Source: Roseibaca sp. Y0-43
GTDB taxonomy: Bacteria; Pseudomonadota; Alphaproteobacteria; Rhodobacterales; Rhodobacteraceae
Length of the DNA: 64,000 nt
NCBI RefSeq assembly: GCF_020667835.1
Contig: NZ_JAFMPR010000008.1
Span: 1-64,000, forward strand
Direction of reading: 5' to 3'
The position numbers were made by a program, and so were the translations under genes. Below are positions 51,130-60,552 of the stretch, piece after piece (the stretch's first letter is position 1; the number at the start of each line of letters is the position of its first letter). Under the pieces are notes generated by a model. That model had not been told where the DNA came from, did not search any database, and saw only the letters and a program-made list of their open reading frames with translations.

Positions 51130-51984
51130 TTATTCTGCCGCCTGCATTTCGTCCAGGCCGGGCAGGTTATCATCGCCCTGCACGCGGTTGCGACCGCCTT
51201 CCTTGGCGGCGTAAAGCCGCGCATCGGCCAGCGCGATCAGCGCATCGCGCGTGTCGGTCGTGGCGTCCATCGTGGCCACGCCAAGGCTGGCGGTAAAGGC
51301 CACATGGCGATAGTCGCGGATGATCGTGGCTTCGATCACCGAGCGCAGACGCTCGGCAATATCCAACGCGGTCAAGTGGTCGGCCATGACCAGCACGCCG
51401 AATTCCTCGCCGCCCAAGCGACCAAGGATGTCGCAGCGGCGCAATTCGGATTGCACGACATGGGCCACCGCGCGCAGCACGGCATCGCCCGCGGCATGGC
51501 CGTGGGTGTCGTTGATCTTTTTGAAATGGTCGAGGTCGAACATGATAAGGCTGCACGGACGCCCGCTGCGCTGAAACGTCGCGGCGGCGCGGCCCAGATC
51601 GGACATGAAGGCCCGGCGCGTCAGTGCCTTGGTCAGCACGTCCAGATGCGCCTCTGCCCAGAGTGCGTGCTGCTCGGCTACCAGCACGGCGAACCCGGCC
51701 AGCAGATGCGAGGCACCCGATTCGAATTCTTCCGCATAGGCCCGCAGCATCCCGAAGCGCCGCCCTTGGCTGACCAAGGGCGATTCGAGGCAGGCCATAT
51801 GCTCGTCGGCGGGCGGGCGCGGATCACCATCCAGCTGGATGGTAACATGGCGTGCGCCGATGGTCTGGCGAATAAGGTAGAAAATCGTGTCGTAATGGCC
51901 CGGCATGGGCGAATTGGCATCCAGAACATCGGCCACCGGGGCGGGGCTTTGCTTGGGTTTCATATCCACGACGGTGCTGTTCAT
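51130..51984 (-). CDS. Diguanylate cyclase (GGDEF domain)
   Basis: 284 aa. The N-terminal half (about 30-110) is a GAF-like sensory region without membrane helices. The GGDEF domain starts around 112 (HLDVLTKALTRRAF) with FDLDHFKKINDTHGHAAGDAVL and active site GGEEF (191-195). Synthesises c-di-GMP. No clear RxxD inhibitory site before the active site. Two TTAACCAT motifs lie just upstream. Confidence 0.93.
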   Translation of the reverse strand: MNSTVVDMKPKQSPAPVADVLDANSPMPGHYDTIFYLIRQTIGARHVTIQLDGDPRPPADEHMACLESPLVSQGRRFGMLRAYAEEFESGASHLLAGFAVLVAEQHALWAEAHLDVLTKALTRRAFMSDLGRAAATFQRSGRPCSLIMFDLDHFKKINDTHGHAAGDAVLRAVAHVVQSELRRCDILGRLGGEEFGVLVMADHLTALDIAERLRSVIEATIIRDYRHVAFTASLGVATMDATTDTRDALIALADARLYAAKEGGRNRVQGDDNLPGLDEMQAAE

Positions 51985-52022
51985 GGCCAGACCTGTTCCC
52001 TAACTACCCGATTTCTATGCGG

Positions 52023-52033
52023 GTTAACCATGG
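52023..52033. promoter_or_regulatory. CtrA half-site-like motif, copy 1
   Basis: GTTAACCATGG, containing TTAACCAT, the alternative CtrA half-site known from Caulobacter. 38 bases upstream of the diguanylate cyclase start. Confidence 0.45.
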
Positions 52034-52064
52034 TCGCGAAAGGGCCAGTTTGCGGCAAAACTTT

Positions 52065-52075
52065 GTTAACCATGG
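52065..52075. promoter_or_regulatory. CtrA half-site-like motif, copy 2
   Basis: A second, identical GTTAACCATGG in the same orientation, exactly 42 bases (about four helical turns) from copy 1. Same-face repetition argues for a regulator rather than chance. Confidence 0.45.
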
Positions 52076-52110
52076 GGGCCGCGACAAAAAAGCCACGCCT
52101 AGCAAAGGCG

Positions 52111-53361
52111 TCAGGCGTCGTCGCGCAAGCGGCGGAACTGGGCTTTCTGGCGGTCGGACCAATGCACATGAAGCTCTGTGCTGTCCTCGCCCTGCACCTC
52201 TGCCTCGACCACGCCTTGGGCGAACAGCCACGCGCGCAAGCGCCCCTCGGCATGGGCCAGCTGCACCCTGTCGTGATGGCGTGCATCGTCGAGGATTTCG
52301 GTGATCGCGTCGAACAGCGCGCTTAGCCCGTCGCCCGTCAGCGCAGAGCCCACGAAAACCCCTTCGGTGCGCGCCGCCTGCCGGTCGATCTGCGCACGCG
52401 CGTCGGGGTCGAGCATGTCGGCCTTGTTCCACAGCTCGATCTGCGGCACGTCCTCAGCCACCCCAAGGCTGGCCAGAACGCCCGCCACATCGGCGGCCTG
52501 AATCTCTGTCGCCGGGTGGGCGATGTCGCGGACATGCAGGATCAGATCGGCCTCCAGCACCTCTTCCAGCGTGGCGCGAAAGGCCGCGACCAGAAGCGTG
52601 GGCAGGTCAGAGATGAAGCCCACCGTGTCCGACAGGATCACGTCCTTGCCGGTGGGCAGCCGCACCGCGCGCATGGTCGGGTCGAGCGTGGCAAAGAGCA
52701 TGTCCTTGGCCATGACATTCGCCCCTGTCAGCCGGTTGAACAGGGTGGATTTGCCCGCATTCGTATAGCCCACCAGCGCCACCACCGGATAGGGCACCTT
52801 GCGCCGCGCAGCGCGGTGCAATTCGCGGGTTTTGGCGACCTTGTCCAACTGGCGGCGCAGGCGGGTCATCTGCTCGTCGATGGCGCGGCGGTCGGCTTCG
52901 ATCTGCGTCTCGCCGGGGCCACCCACGAAGCCAAGCCCGCCGCGCTGACGTTCAAGATGGGTCCAGGCGCGCACCAGCCGGGTGCGCTGGTAGCTGAGCG
53001 CCGCCAGTTCCACTTGCAGCACGCCTTCGCGCGTGGCGGCGCGATCCGCGAAGATTTCGAGGATCAGCCCAGTGCGGTCCAACAGCTTGACGTTCCAAGC
53101 CTTTTCAAGATTACGCTGCTGCACGGGGCTGACCGGGCCGTCGATCAAGACCAGATCAATCTCGTCCGCTTCCAGCGCCTGCCGCAACTCTTCCAGCTTG
53201 CCCTTGCCGAACAATTGGCCCGGATGCGCCCGCGGCAGGCGCACGACTTGGCCGCCGACCACGTCCAGACCCGGCAGCGCATAGGCCAGCGCCATGGCTT
53301 CGGCCAAGGCGTCCTGCGGCTCTCGCGCGCCGGGGGCGTTTTTCAGTTCAGGATGCAGCAC
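52111..53361 (-). CDS. hflX: Ribosome-associated GTPase HflX
   Basis: From GTG 53361 there are 416 codons: N-terminal HflX domain (HPGQLFGKGKLEEL, LIDGPVSPVQQRNLEKAW), GGPGETQIEADRR, G1 motif GYTNAGKS (198-205), DTVGFISDLP and NKAD. HflX splits or rescues stalled ribosomes. The frame stays open 24 codons further upstream ([23 protein letters not shown]) to a CTG at 53433 that overlaps the hfq stop as CTGA. That extension completes the usual N-terminus, so the true start may be CTG, with GAGGG at the proper distance. Confidence 0.93.
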   Translation of the reverse strand: MLHPELKNAPGAREPQDALAEAMALAYALPGLDVVGGQVVRLPRAHPGQLFGKGKLEELRQALEADEIDLVLIDGPVSPVQQRNLEKAWNVKLLDRTGLILEIFADRAATREGVLQVELAALSYQRTRLVRAWTHLERQRGGLGFVGGPGETQIEADRRAIDEQMTRLRRQLDKVAKTRELHRAARRKVPYPVVALVGYTNAGKSTLFNRLTGANVMAKDMLFATLDPTMRAVRLPTGKDVILSDTVGFISDLPTLLVAAFRATLEEVLEADLILHVRDIAHPATEIQAADVAGVLASLGVAEDVPQIELWNKADMLDPDARAQIDRQAARTEGVFVGSALTGDGLSALFDAITEILDDARHHDRVQLAHAEGRLRAWLFAQGVVEAEVQGEDSTELHVHWSDRQKAQFRRLRDDA

Positions 53362-53429
53362 GAAGGCGCGGGTCAGCCGTTTGCCGCCCTCGCCCCCAAG
53401 CTCCGTTAGGTCAATCGGTTCGCGGGCGA

Positions 53430-53663
53430 TCAGCCTTCACCCTCGTAAAGCGAGATCGGCTGACCCGGCATGATCGTCGAAATCGCGTGCTTGTAGACAA
53501 GCTGGCTTTGCCCGTCGCGGCGCAGCAGCACACAGAAATTGTCGAACCAGGTGATGACGCCTTGCAGCTTCACCCCGTTAATCAGGAATACAGTCACCGG
53601 AACCTTGTTCTTGCGAACGTGGTTTAGAAATGCGTCTTGCAGATTTTGTTTATCGCTGGCCAT
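53430..53663 (-). CDS. hfq: RNA chaperone Hfq
   Basis: 77 aa. [64 protein letters not shown]: Sm1 and Sm2 motifs, with the KHAIST of Hfq. Hexameric sRNA chaperone. It has the short C-terminus usual for Alphaproteobacteria. Upstream gap of 147 bases to trkH likely contains its own promoter. Confidence 0.96.
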   Translation of the reverse strand: MASDKQNLQDAFLNHVRKNKVPVTVFLINGVKLQGVITWFDNFCVLLRRDGQSQLVYKHAISTIMPGQPISLYEGEG

Positions 53664-53810
53664 GCGCTTGCCTTTTTGTCAGGGCGGTTTGCTATACGCA
53701 GAGAGCCTCGTCTCCCTATCCGCTCACTATGAAACGGCTTTTGCAAAACTTCTAGCCCCGCGTGGCAAAAAATGCGGTGCAGCCGGGAATTTGTCTGGTG
53801 TGCTGTGTAT

Positions 53811-55337
53811 TTACCGCTCCAGCCGGGGCCAGAGCACCGACAGAAGCAGCAGCAATTCCAGCCGCCCAAGGATCATGCCCAGCGCCATGACCCCGCGCGC
53901 CGGATCCGAGAGGGCCGCAAAGCTCAGCGGGTCCGGCCCGGCAATCTCGGTCAGCGGGCCGGTCGTGGTCAGGGCGGCGCTGGCATAGATCAGCGCGTCC
54001 TCCAGCGGGTGGCCCAGCAGCACCAGCGCCATCACCAGCACGCTGAGCGTGAGGATGAAGACCATCAGGAACAGCCATGCCGAGAACGCGCCCTCGCTGC
54101 GCAACCCCCGCAGGCGCGGCCCGTCGCCGCCCATGCCCGAGGGGTGGACAAGCTTTTCCAACTCGTGCTTGGCCTGCCACAACAGCGCGAAGCCGCGCAG
54201 CAGTTTCAACCCGCCCGCCGTGGTGGCCACCCCGCCGCCCAGCATGGCCAGCCCCAGCAGCACGATCCCGCCGGGACCGGCGAAGGCCGTCAGGTCCGGC
54301 GCGCCGATGGTGCTGACAAAGCCCGCCGTGGTCAGGAAGGAAAGCGCGGTAAAGCCTATGCCCCACAGCTCTGCCAAGGCCGCGCCGGGGGCATCCGTAA
54401 AGCCGCTTGCCCCGTTCATCGCCCATAGCCCTGCCACGACCACCGCCAGCAGCACGAGCGCAAGGCGTATCTCGTCATCGTCCCAGACGCGTCCGGCATC
54501 TTGCGGGATGATCGCGCCGGGCCAGACACGCCGCGTCAGCGCCAAGCCAAGGAACAGCGCGACCAGCAGCTCTGCCCCGAAGCCCAAGGGCTCTGGCGCG
54601 ACGATGCCAGAGGTCGAAAGCGTGGACATCGCCTGTATAAGCGCCACCAGCGGCGGCGTGCCCTGCATGGACAACAACACCCATAACAGCAGCGTCAGCC
54701 CCATATAGACCGGCGCGATCAAGCGGATATAGGCCCAAAGCCGCCCCAGATGGTTGCCGCCCAGCCCGCTGTCGCTGCGCACTTCTATCTGGGTGGCGCG
54801 CATGTTGCGCGACCATTCGGGCAGCGCGCTTTCGGTTTCCGAGCGCGCGGTGACAATGTCGAAGCCGCCCATGTTCATCGGTGCCAGAAGCGCGCCCGCG
54901 TAGACCAGCACGAACAAGCCCCCCATCCAGCCCGCCATGGCACGCCAGAACAGCAGGCTGCGGGGCATGTCCACCCCCAGCGCCGTCGCGCCCGTGGTGG
55001 TGAAGGCCGAGACCATCTCGAACCACGCATCGAACAGCGGCAGGCCGCCGGGCGTGGCCTCTGTCACCGGCAGGGCCATGAAAAGCGGCACGAACAGGTA
55101 AGAGGCCGAGAGCACATAGAACGGGTGCGAGAACATCCCCTGCCCGCCCGGCGCGCGGCGCACGGCCAGATAGGTCAGCCCCGCCAAGGCCGCAAGCAGG
55201 CTGGCGGAATAAAGAAAGGCGCGGGCGGTGGCGTGTTCGCGCAGGGTAAAACCCAGCGCGGCGGGCACCAGCATGGCGGCGGCGGTCAGCCCCATCAGGG
55301 CGACCATGACCGTCGTGCCGCGTGCCGTGCTGTTCAT
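53811..55337 (-). CDS. trkH: TrkH-type potassium uptake membrane subunit
   Basis: 508 codons from ATG 55337 (MNSTARGTTVMVALMGL). Four M1-P-M2 repeats; a selectivity-filter loop is seen in FTTTGATALGV, others in STSGIVAPEPLGFG, LTTAGFVSTIGAPD and LTTTGPLTEIAGP. Translocates K+ with TrkA gating. 28 bases downstream of trkA. Confidence 0.93.
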   Translation of the reverse strand: MNSTARGTTVMVALMGLTAAAMLVPAALGFTLREHATARAFLYSASLLAALAGLTYLAVRRAPGGQGMFSHPFYVLSASYLFVPLFMALPVTEATPGGLPLFDAWFEMVSAFTTTGATALGVDMPRSLLFWRAMAGWMGGLFVLVYAGALLAPMNMGGFDIVTARSETESALPEWSRNMRATQIEVRSDSGLGGNHLGRLWAYIRLIAPVYMGLTLLLWVLLSMQGTPPLVALIQAMSTLSTSGIVAPEPLGFGAELLVALFLGLALTRRVWPGAIIPQDAGRVWDDDEIRLALVLLAVVVAGLWAMNGASGFTDAPGAALAELWGIGFTALSFLTTAGFVSTIGAPDLTAFAGPGGIVLLGLAMLGGGVATTAGGLKLLRGFALLWQAKHELEKLVHPSGMGGDGPRLRGLRSEGAFSAWLFLMVFILTLSVLVMALVLLGHPLEDALIYASAALTTTGPLTEIAGPDPLSFAALSDPARGVMALGMILGRLELLLLLSVLWPRLER

Positions 55338-55365
55338 TGCCGCCCCTTTCGGCCCAAGCGCGCGT

Positions 55366-56742
55366 TCAGAAGAACTCGACCGCGACCTGCAACAATTCAT
55401 CCACCTTGGGCACGTCCTCTGTCAGGGCGAAGACGACGATCAGATCGCCCTCCAGCAGCACCATGCCGCTGGACGGCTTCATGAACACGCCCTTGCGCTG
55501 CACCCCGATCAGCAGCGCGCCTTCGGGAAAGGCGATGTCGCGCACCGCGCGGTTGGCCAGTTGCGAGGTGCCCAAGACTTGCGCTTCGATCACCTCGGCC
55601 TCTCGGTCGCCCAGCAGGTAGACGGACCGCACACGCCCGTGCCGGATATGCCGCAAGATGGAACTGACGGTCAGCGCGCGCGGGTTGATATAGGCATCGA
55701 CCCCCATCGCATCGGCCAAGCCCACCATGCCGGGGTCATTGACCAGCGAAATCGCCATCTTGGCGCCGAGGGTCTTGGCGCGCACGGCGGCCAGCAGGTT
55801 GGTCTTGTCATCATCCGTCAGCACCAGAACCGCGTCGGTCTTGGAGATGCGCGCCTCTGCCAGCAGGTCGGCATCCATCGCATCGCCATGCAGCACGATG
55901 GAACGCTCCAACGCGTCGGCGGCCAGCTCTGCCCGCCCCCGGTCGCGTTCGATGACCTTGACGCGCACGCGTTCGGGCTGGCCTTCCAGCATGGTCGCGA
56001 CCGACAGGCCTACATTGCCGCCGCCGATAATCAGCACGCGTTCCTGCTTGGCCGCCTGCTTGCCGAACACCTCGAACACGCGGGCGACATCGGCGGCATC
56101 CAGCAGCAGATAAACCGCGTCCCCGGCGAAAAGCTGGTCTTCGGGTTCGGGCGCAAACAGCCGCTCGGACCGGCGCACACCCGCGACCATGACCCGCAAG
56201 GTGGGGAAGAGTTCCGACAATTGCCGCAAGGGCGTGTTCAGCACCGCGCATTTGTCATCAAGCACAAGGCCCAACAGCAAAGCTCGCCCGCCGAAGAACT
56301 CGTGCACCTCGAAAGCCGAAGGGTAAGCCACCCGCTTCATCGCCGCCAGCGACACCTCGCGCTCGGGGCTGATGATGACGTCAATCGGCAGGTGTTCGCG
56401 GCGGAACAGGTCGGAATAGCGCGGGTCCAGATAGGTCTGGGCGCGCAGGCGGGCGATCTTCTTGGTCACGCCGAACACGCTATGGGCCACTTGGCACGTG
56501 ACCATGTTCACCTCGTCGGAATAGGTGGCGGCGATGACCATATCGGCATCGCGCGCGCCCGCCTGTTCCAGAATGGCGGGGTAGCTTGCGAAACCCGTCA
56601 CGCCCTGCACATCCAGCGTGTCGGTCGCGCGGCGCACCAGCACGGGGTTGTTGTCGACGATGGTGACGTCATTGCGTTCGCCCGACAGGTGGCGGGCGAT
56701 CTGCCACCCCACCTGCCCCGCGCCACAGACGATGATCTTCAT
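55366..56742 (-). CDS. trkA: Trk potassium uptake regulatory subunit TrkA
   Basis: 458 aa cytoplasmic protein with two RCK modules: MKIIVCGAGQVGWQIARHLSGERNDVTIVDNN and RVLIIGGGNVGLSVATMLEGQPERVRVKVIERDRGRAE are the two NAD-binding Rossmann motifs. Each is followed by a TrkA-C domain. Full-length relative to E. coli TrkA. Part of ntrX-trkA-trkH-hfq-hflX. Confidence 0.95.
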   Translation of the reverse strand: MKIIVCGAGQVGWQIARHLSGERNDVTIVDNNPVLVRRATDTLDVQGVTGFASYPAILEQAGARDADMVIAATYSDEVNMVTCQVAHSVFGVTKKIARLRAQTYLDPRYSDLFRREHLPIDVIISPEREVSLAAMKRVAYPSAFEVHEFFGGRALLLGLVLDDKCAVLNTPLRQLSELFPTLRVMVAGVRRSERLFAPEPEDQLFAGDAVYLLLDAADVARVFEVFGKQAAKQERVLIIGGGNVGLSVATMLEGQPERVRVKVIERDRGRAELAADALERSIVLHGDAMDADLLAEARISKTDAVLVLTDDDKTNLLAAVRAKTLGAKMAISLVNDPGMVGLADAMGVDAYINPRALTVSSILRHIRHGRVRSVYLLGDREAEVIEAQVLGTSQLANRAVRDIAFPEGALLIGVQRKGVFMKPSSGMVLLEGDLIVVFALTEDVPKVDELLQVAVEFF

Positions 56743-56811
56743 GTCCCGCGCCCCCCGGTTGCGGCCGTCAAAGCCCCTGATGTGCCAGCGCGCGCGCGGG
56801 CTTGCAAGACC

Positions 56812-58188
56812 TTAGCCCTTGGCCGACAGGCGCGCGGTGTTCACGCCCAGCGATTTCAGCTTGCGATGCAGCGCCGAGCGCTCCATGCCCACGAAACTGG
56901 CGGTGCGGCTGATATTGCCGCCGAAACGGTTGATCTGCGCCAACAGATACTCGCGTTCGAACAATTCACGCGCCTCGCGCAAAGGCAGGGTTGTCAGCGA
57001 GCCTGACAGCAACACGCTGCGCTCGGCATCCTCGGGGCCGGTGTCGCTTTGCAGGTCCGACAGCTCTATCGGGCGGCCCGCATCGCCAAGGATCAGCGCG
57101 CGCTCGATCATGTTGCGCAACTGACGGATATTTCCGGGCCATGACAGGGTTTGCAGATGGGCCTTCGCAGCCTCGTCCAGCGCGCGGCGGGGCAGACCTT
57201 GGGTCGTATGCAGCATGTCGATGAAATGCTCGGCCAGAAGCGGAATATCCTCGCGCCGCTCTTCCAGCCCCGGCACGCGGATGGGCACCACGTTCAGCCG
57301 GTCGAACAATTCCTGCCGGAACAGGCCCTCTTGCACGCGCGCGGTCAGATCTTGCGTGGTGGCGGACATGACCCGCAGGTCCACCCGGACCTTGTCGGTG
57401 CCACCTGTGCGCATGAATTGCTGCTCGACCAGCACGCGCAACAGTTTCGATTGCGTGCCCAGCGGCATGTCGGCCACCTCGTCGAAGAAGATGACACCGC
57501 CATGGGCCTGTTCCAGCAGACCTTGCTCGACCCCGCGCTCGGCCGACTCGCGGCCGAACAGCACTTCCTCCATGCGGTCGGGTTCGATGGCTGCCGATGT
57601 CACCGTCACGAACGGGGCCGAAGCACGGTCGGAATTTTCATGCACGAACCGCGCCGCCGCTTCCTTGCCGGACCCGGACGGGCCGGTGAACATCAGCCGC
57701 GCGTTGGATTGCGTGACCTTCTCCAACTGGCTGCACAGCGCCCGATAGGCTGCCGATTCGCCCAAAAGCTGCGATGACCCGACTTCGCGGCGGCGCAGAT
57801 CCTGGTTCTCGCGCCGCAGCCGCGACGCTTCCATCGCGCGGCCGATCACGACCATCAGCTTGTCGATATTGAAGGGCTTTTCGATGAAATCGTAAGCGCC
57901 CTGCTTGATGGCCGCGACCGCGATTTCCACGTTGCCATGGCCCGAGATGATGACGATCGGAATATCCGGGTTCGAGCGTTTGACCGACATCAGGATGTCG
58001 ATGCCGTCCATCTTGCTGTCCTTCAGCCAGATGTCGAGGATCATCAGCGCGGGCGGATCGGCATTGACCTGGGCCATAGCCTGGTCGGAATTGGCTGCAA
58101 GACGGGTCGTAAACCCTTCATCTTGCAGGATTTCCGAGATCAGCTCGCGAATGTCGCGCTCGTCATCTACGATGAGGATATCACCCAT
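56812..58188 (-). CDS. ntrX: Response regulator NtrX (without GAFTGA)
   Basis: 458 codons from ATG 58188, which overlaps the ntrY stop by 8 bases. Receiver domain with Asp52 (MILDIWLKDS). AAA+ domain with GPSGSGKE (169-176) and Walker B GGVIFFDEVADMP. Fis-type HTH at the C-terminus (NISRTASFVGMERSALHRKLKSLG). Where sigma54 activators have GAFTGA, this reads FGRESAERGVEQG, so contact with sigma54 is unlikely. Partner of NtrY. Confidence 0.94.
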   Translation of the reverse strand: MGDILIVDDERDIRELISEILQDEGFTTRLAANSDQAMAQVNADPPALMILDIWLKDSKMDGIDILMSVKRSNPDIPIVIISGHGNVEIAVAAIKQGAYDFIEKPFNIDKLMVVIGRAMEASRLRRENQDLRRREVGSSQLLGESAAYRALCSQLEKVTQSNARLMFTGPSGSGKEAAARFVHENSDRASAPFVTVTSAAIEPDRMEEVLFGRESAERGVEQGLLEQAHGGVIFFDEVADMPLGTQSKLLRVLVEQQFMRTGGTDKVRVDLRVMSATTQDLTARVQEGLFRQELFDRLNVVPIRVPGLEERREDIPLLAEHFIDMLHTTQGLPRRALDEAAKAHLQTLSWPGNIRQLRNMIERALILGDAGRPIELSDLQSDTGPEDAERSVLLSGSLTTLPLREARELFEREYLLAQINRFGGNISRTASFVGMERSALHRKLKSLGVNTARLSAKG

Positions 58189-60517
58189 GATCCGTACCAT
58201 CTTCCTGTTGGTCGTCTGAAATCTGCCCCGCGGCAAGGCGCGGCAGTCGAATATCGGCCATGGCCCCTCGCTGCGGGCTGCCATCGGGGCCAAGCGCATC
58301 GGTCAGCCGCAAGGTGCCGCCATGTTCCTCGATGATCTTGCGCACGATGGACAGGCCAAGGCCCGTGCCCTCGGCGCGCGTGGTCACATAGGGTTCGAAC
58401 AGGCGGTTGCGGTCCTGCGGCAAGCCGATCCCGTTATCAGTGATCGTGATGTGCAACTGCTCTTCCCCGGTTTCGAACTGCACCCGAATTTCGCCCGGCG
58501 GGCTGTCGGGGTCTTCTTCGCGGCGCGAGGCAATCGCCTCGCCCGCGTTCTTGATAAGGTTGGTGAAGGCCTGCGCCATCATCGTGTCATCGACCTGCAC
58601 GATCACGGGCTCTGCGGGCAGTGTCAGGGTGAAGGCGATGTCGGGCTGCCCGCTTTCCTGAAGAAGCGTGCAATCACGCAGAATAGCGGTCAGGTCATGC
58701 GCGCGCCGGTCGGGTTCGGGCATACGGGCGAAGCGCGAGAATTCGTCAACAATGCGCCGCAAGTCATTGGTTTGCCGAACAATAACAGACGTAAGCTGGG
58801 CAAGACTGTCGGCATCTTCGCCTTCCAGCTTGCGGCCAAACTTGCGCGCGATGCGTTCGGCGGAAAGCTGGATGGGGGTCAGCGGGTTCTTGATCTCATG
58901 CGCGATCCGGCGCGCCACGTCGCCCCATGCGGCCATGCGTTGCGCGCTGACAAGTTCCGACACGTCGTCGAACGCGATCACATAGCCCTCAAGCCGCCCA
59001 TCGCTGCGGCGGCGCTCGGCAAAGCGCACAAGCACCGTTTCCAAGCGGCCAGAGCGCACCAGCCGCAGCTCTTCCTGCACCCGGTCCTGACCGAGCGGCA
59101 GGTCGCGCACGCGGTCCATCAGGGGCAGGAATTCGGGCGCGATCTGGCCCAGACTGCGATCCTCGCGGGCGTCGGGGTCCAACTCCAGCATGGTTTCGGC
59201 GGCGCGGTTGATGAAGGCAAGCTGGCCATCCGCATCCAGCCCGATCACCCCCGCCGTGACCGAACTGAGCACAGAGTCGAACAAGCGCCGCCGCGCGTCG
59301 ATCTGGCGGTTGTTTTCCAGCAGGCGCTCGCGTTGGCCCTTCAATTGCCGGGTCATCTGGTTGAACACGCGCCCCAGAAGCGCGATTTCGTCATCCTCGC
59401 GCATGACCACGACCTGCACATCCAGATCGCCCGCGCCCACCTGCTCGGCGGCTTCGGCCAAACGCCCGACGGGCCGCGCCAAGCGTTCGGCAAAGTTCAG
59501 GCCAAGCCAGACGGCGGCAAGGATCAGGATCAGCGCAAAGCCCAGATACAGCGCGCCGAACTGGAACAGGATGCGCCCGCGATCCTGTTCCAACTGCTGG
59601 TAAAACGCCACCGTCTCGCGGGTTTCATCCAAGAGCGCCAAAATCTGCCCGTCCACCGCGCGCGAGACATAGAGGTAACGGTCGAAGAAATCGTTCAGCG
59701 GCACGATGGCGCGGAATTCGTTGCGCGGCCAGTCGCGGATCAGAACGGTGCCCTCGCGCGCGCGGGTCATCTCATCCGCCGTGGGGGGCACGAAGTTGAA
59801 GCGATAGGACCGCTCGCCCCGCGCCCGAATTTCGCCCGCCCCGTCAATGACGAAGGCCACGCGCAGGCCACGCTGCACCCGCGCCTGTGCCTCGGACAGA
59901 AGGTTGCGCAATTCGCCTTCGTCCAGCAGCGGAAAGACGCGGCGCGCGGTATCCAGATAGGCGGCCAAGTCTTGGGCATCGGCGCGCAGGTCGCGTTCCT
60001 GCTCGAACTGGTAGGCTTCGGCGGCGGCCAGCGAATTGCCGACAACGCGCTGCACCCGGTCGGAAAACCACCCTTCCAGCCCCACGTTCAGCGTGATGAC
60101 GGCGAACACGGCCACGGTCACGGTGGGCACCATGGCGATGGCGGCAAAGAGCGTGGTCAGGCGCAAATGCAGCCGCGAGCCAGCGGAATCCTTGCGCCGC
60201 GCCGCGACCAGACGCGCCACGCGCACCGCCACAAGCCCCGCGACCAGCAGCATGTAGACGAAATCTGCCAGCAGGATCAACGCCAGCCCGGATGTGTTGA
60301 ATACCCCGTCCAGCGGGCCAAGCGCCAGCAGGGTCAGCAGCACCAGAAGCGGGCCAGCAAGCACCAGCGCCACCGCGCCCGCCGCAGTTCCGCGACGGCT
60401 GCGCCTGCCGAACACCTGGCTGAACAGACCCCAAGAGAGCGCCGTTTGCCCCAAACTACCCCACCGCTTTACACCGCCGACCGGGCGTTCATGCGCCCTT
60501 TGTGTGGATTGTGCCAC
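58181..60517 (-). CDS. ntrY: Sensor histidine kinase NtrY
   Basis: 778 codons from GTG 60517. Two hydrophobic segments near the N-terminus and a third near 120-145 enclose a periplasmic/sensing portion ending around 325, with another helix there. HAMP (LNFAERLARPVGRLAEAAEQVGAGDLDVQV), PAS (VTAGVIGLDADGQLAFINRAAE), HisKA with HEIKNPLTPIQLSAERIARK, and HATPase (NLIKNAGEAI, GLGLSIVRKIIEEHGG). Involved in nitrogen and redox responses. Confidence 0.94.
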   Translation of the reverse strand: MAQSTQRAHERPVGGVKRWGSLGQTALSWGLFSQVFGRRSRRGTAAGAVALVLAGPLLVLLTLLALGPLDGVFNTSGLALILLADFVYMLLVAGLVAVRVARLVAARRKDSAGSRLHLRLTTLFAAIAMVPTVTVAVFAVITLNVGLEGWFSDRVQRVVGNSLAAAEAYQFEQERDLRADAQDLAAYLDTARRVFPLLDEGELRNLLSEAQARVQRGLRVAFVIDGAGEIRARGERSYRFNFVPPTADEMTRAREGTVLIRDWPRNEFRAIVPLNDFFDRYLYVSRAVDGQILALLDETRETVAFYQQLEQDRGRILFQFGALYLGFALILILAAVWLGLNFAERLARPVGRLAEAAEQVGAGDLDVQVVVMREDDEIALLGRVFNQMTRQLKGQRERLLENNRQIDARRRLFDSVLSSVTAGVIGLDADGQLAFINRAAETMLELDPDAREDRSLGQIAPEFLPLMDRVRDLPLGQDRVQEELRLVRSGRLETVLVRFAERRRSDGRLEGYVIAFDDVSELVSAQRMAAWGDVARRIAHEIKNPLTPIQLSAERIARKFGRKLEGEDADSLAQLTSVIVRQTNDLRRIVDEFSRFARMPEPDRRAHDLTAILRDCTLLQESGQPDIAFTLTLPAEPVIVQVDDTMMAQAFTNLIKNAGEAIASRREEDPDSPPGEIRVQFETGEEQLHITITDNGIGLPQDRNRLFEPYVTTRAEGTGLGLSIVRKIIEEHGGTLRLTDALGPDGSPQRGAMADIRLPRLAAGQISDDQQEDGTDHG

Positions 60518-60552
60518 AGGGCATGTGGCATTTCTACATCAAAATCGCCCGA

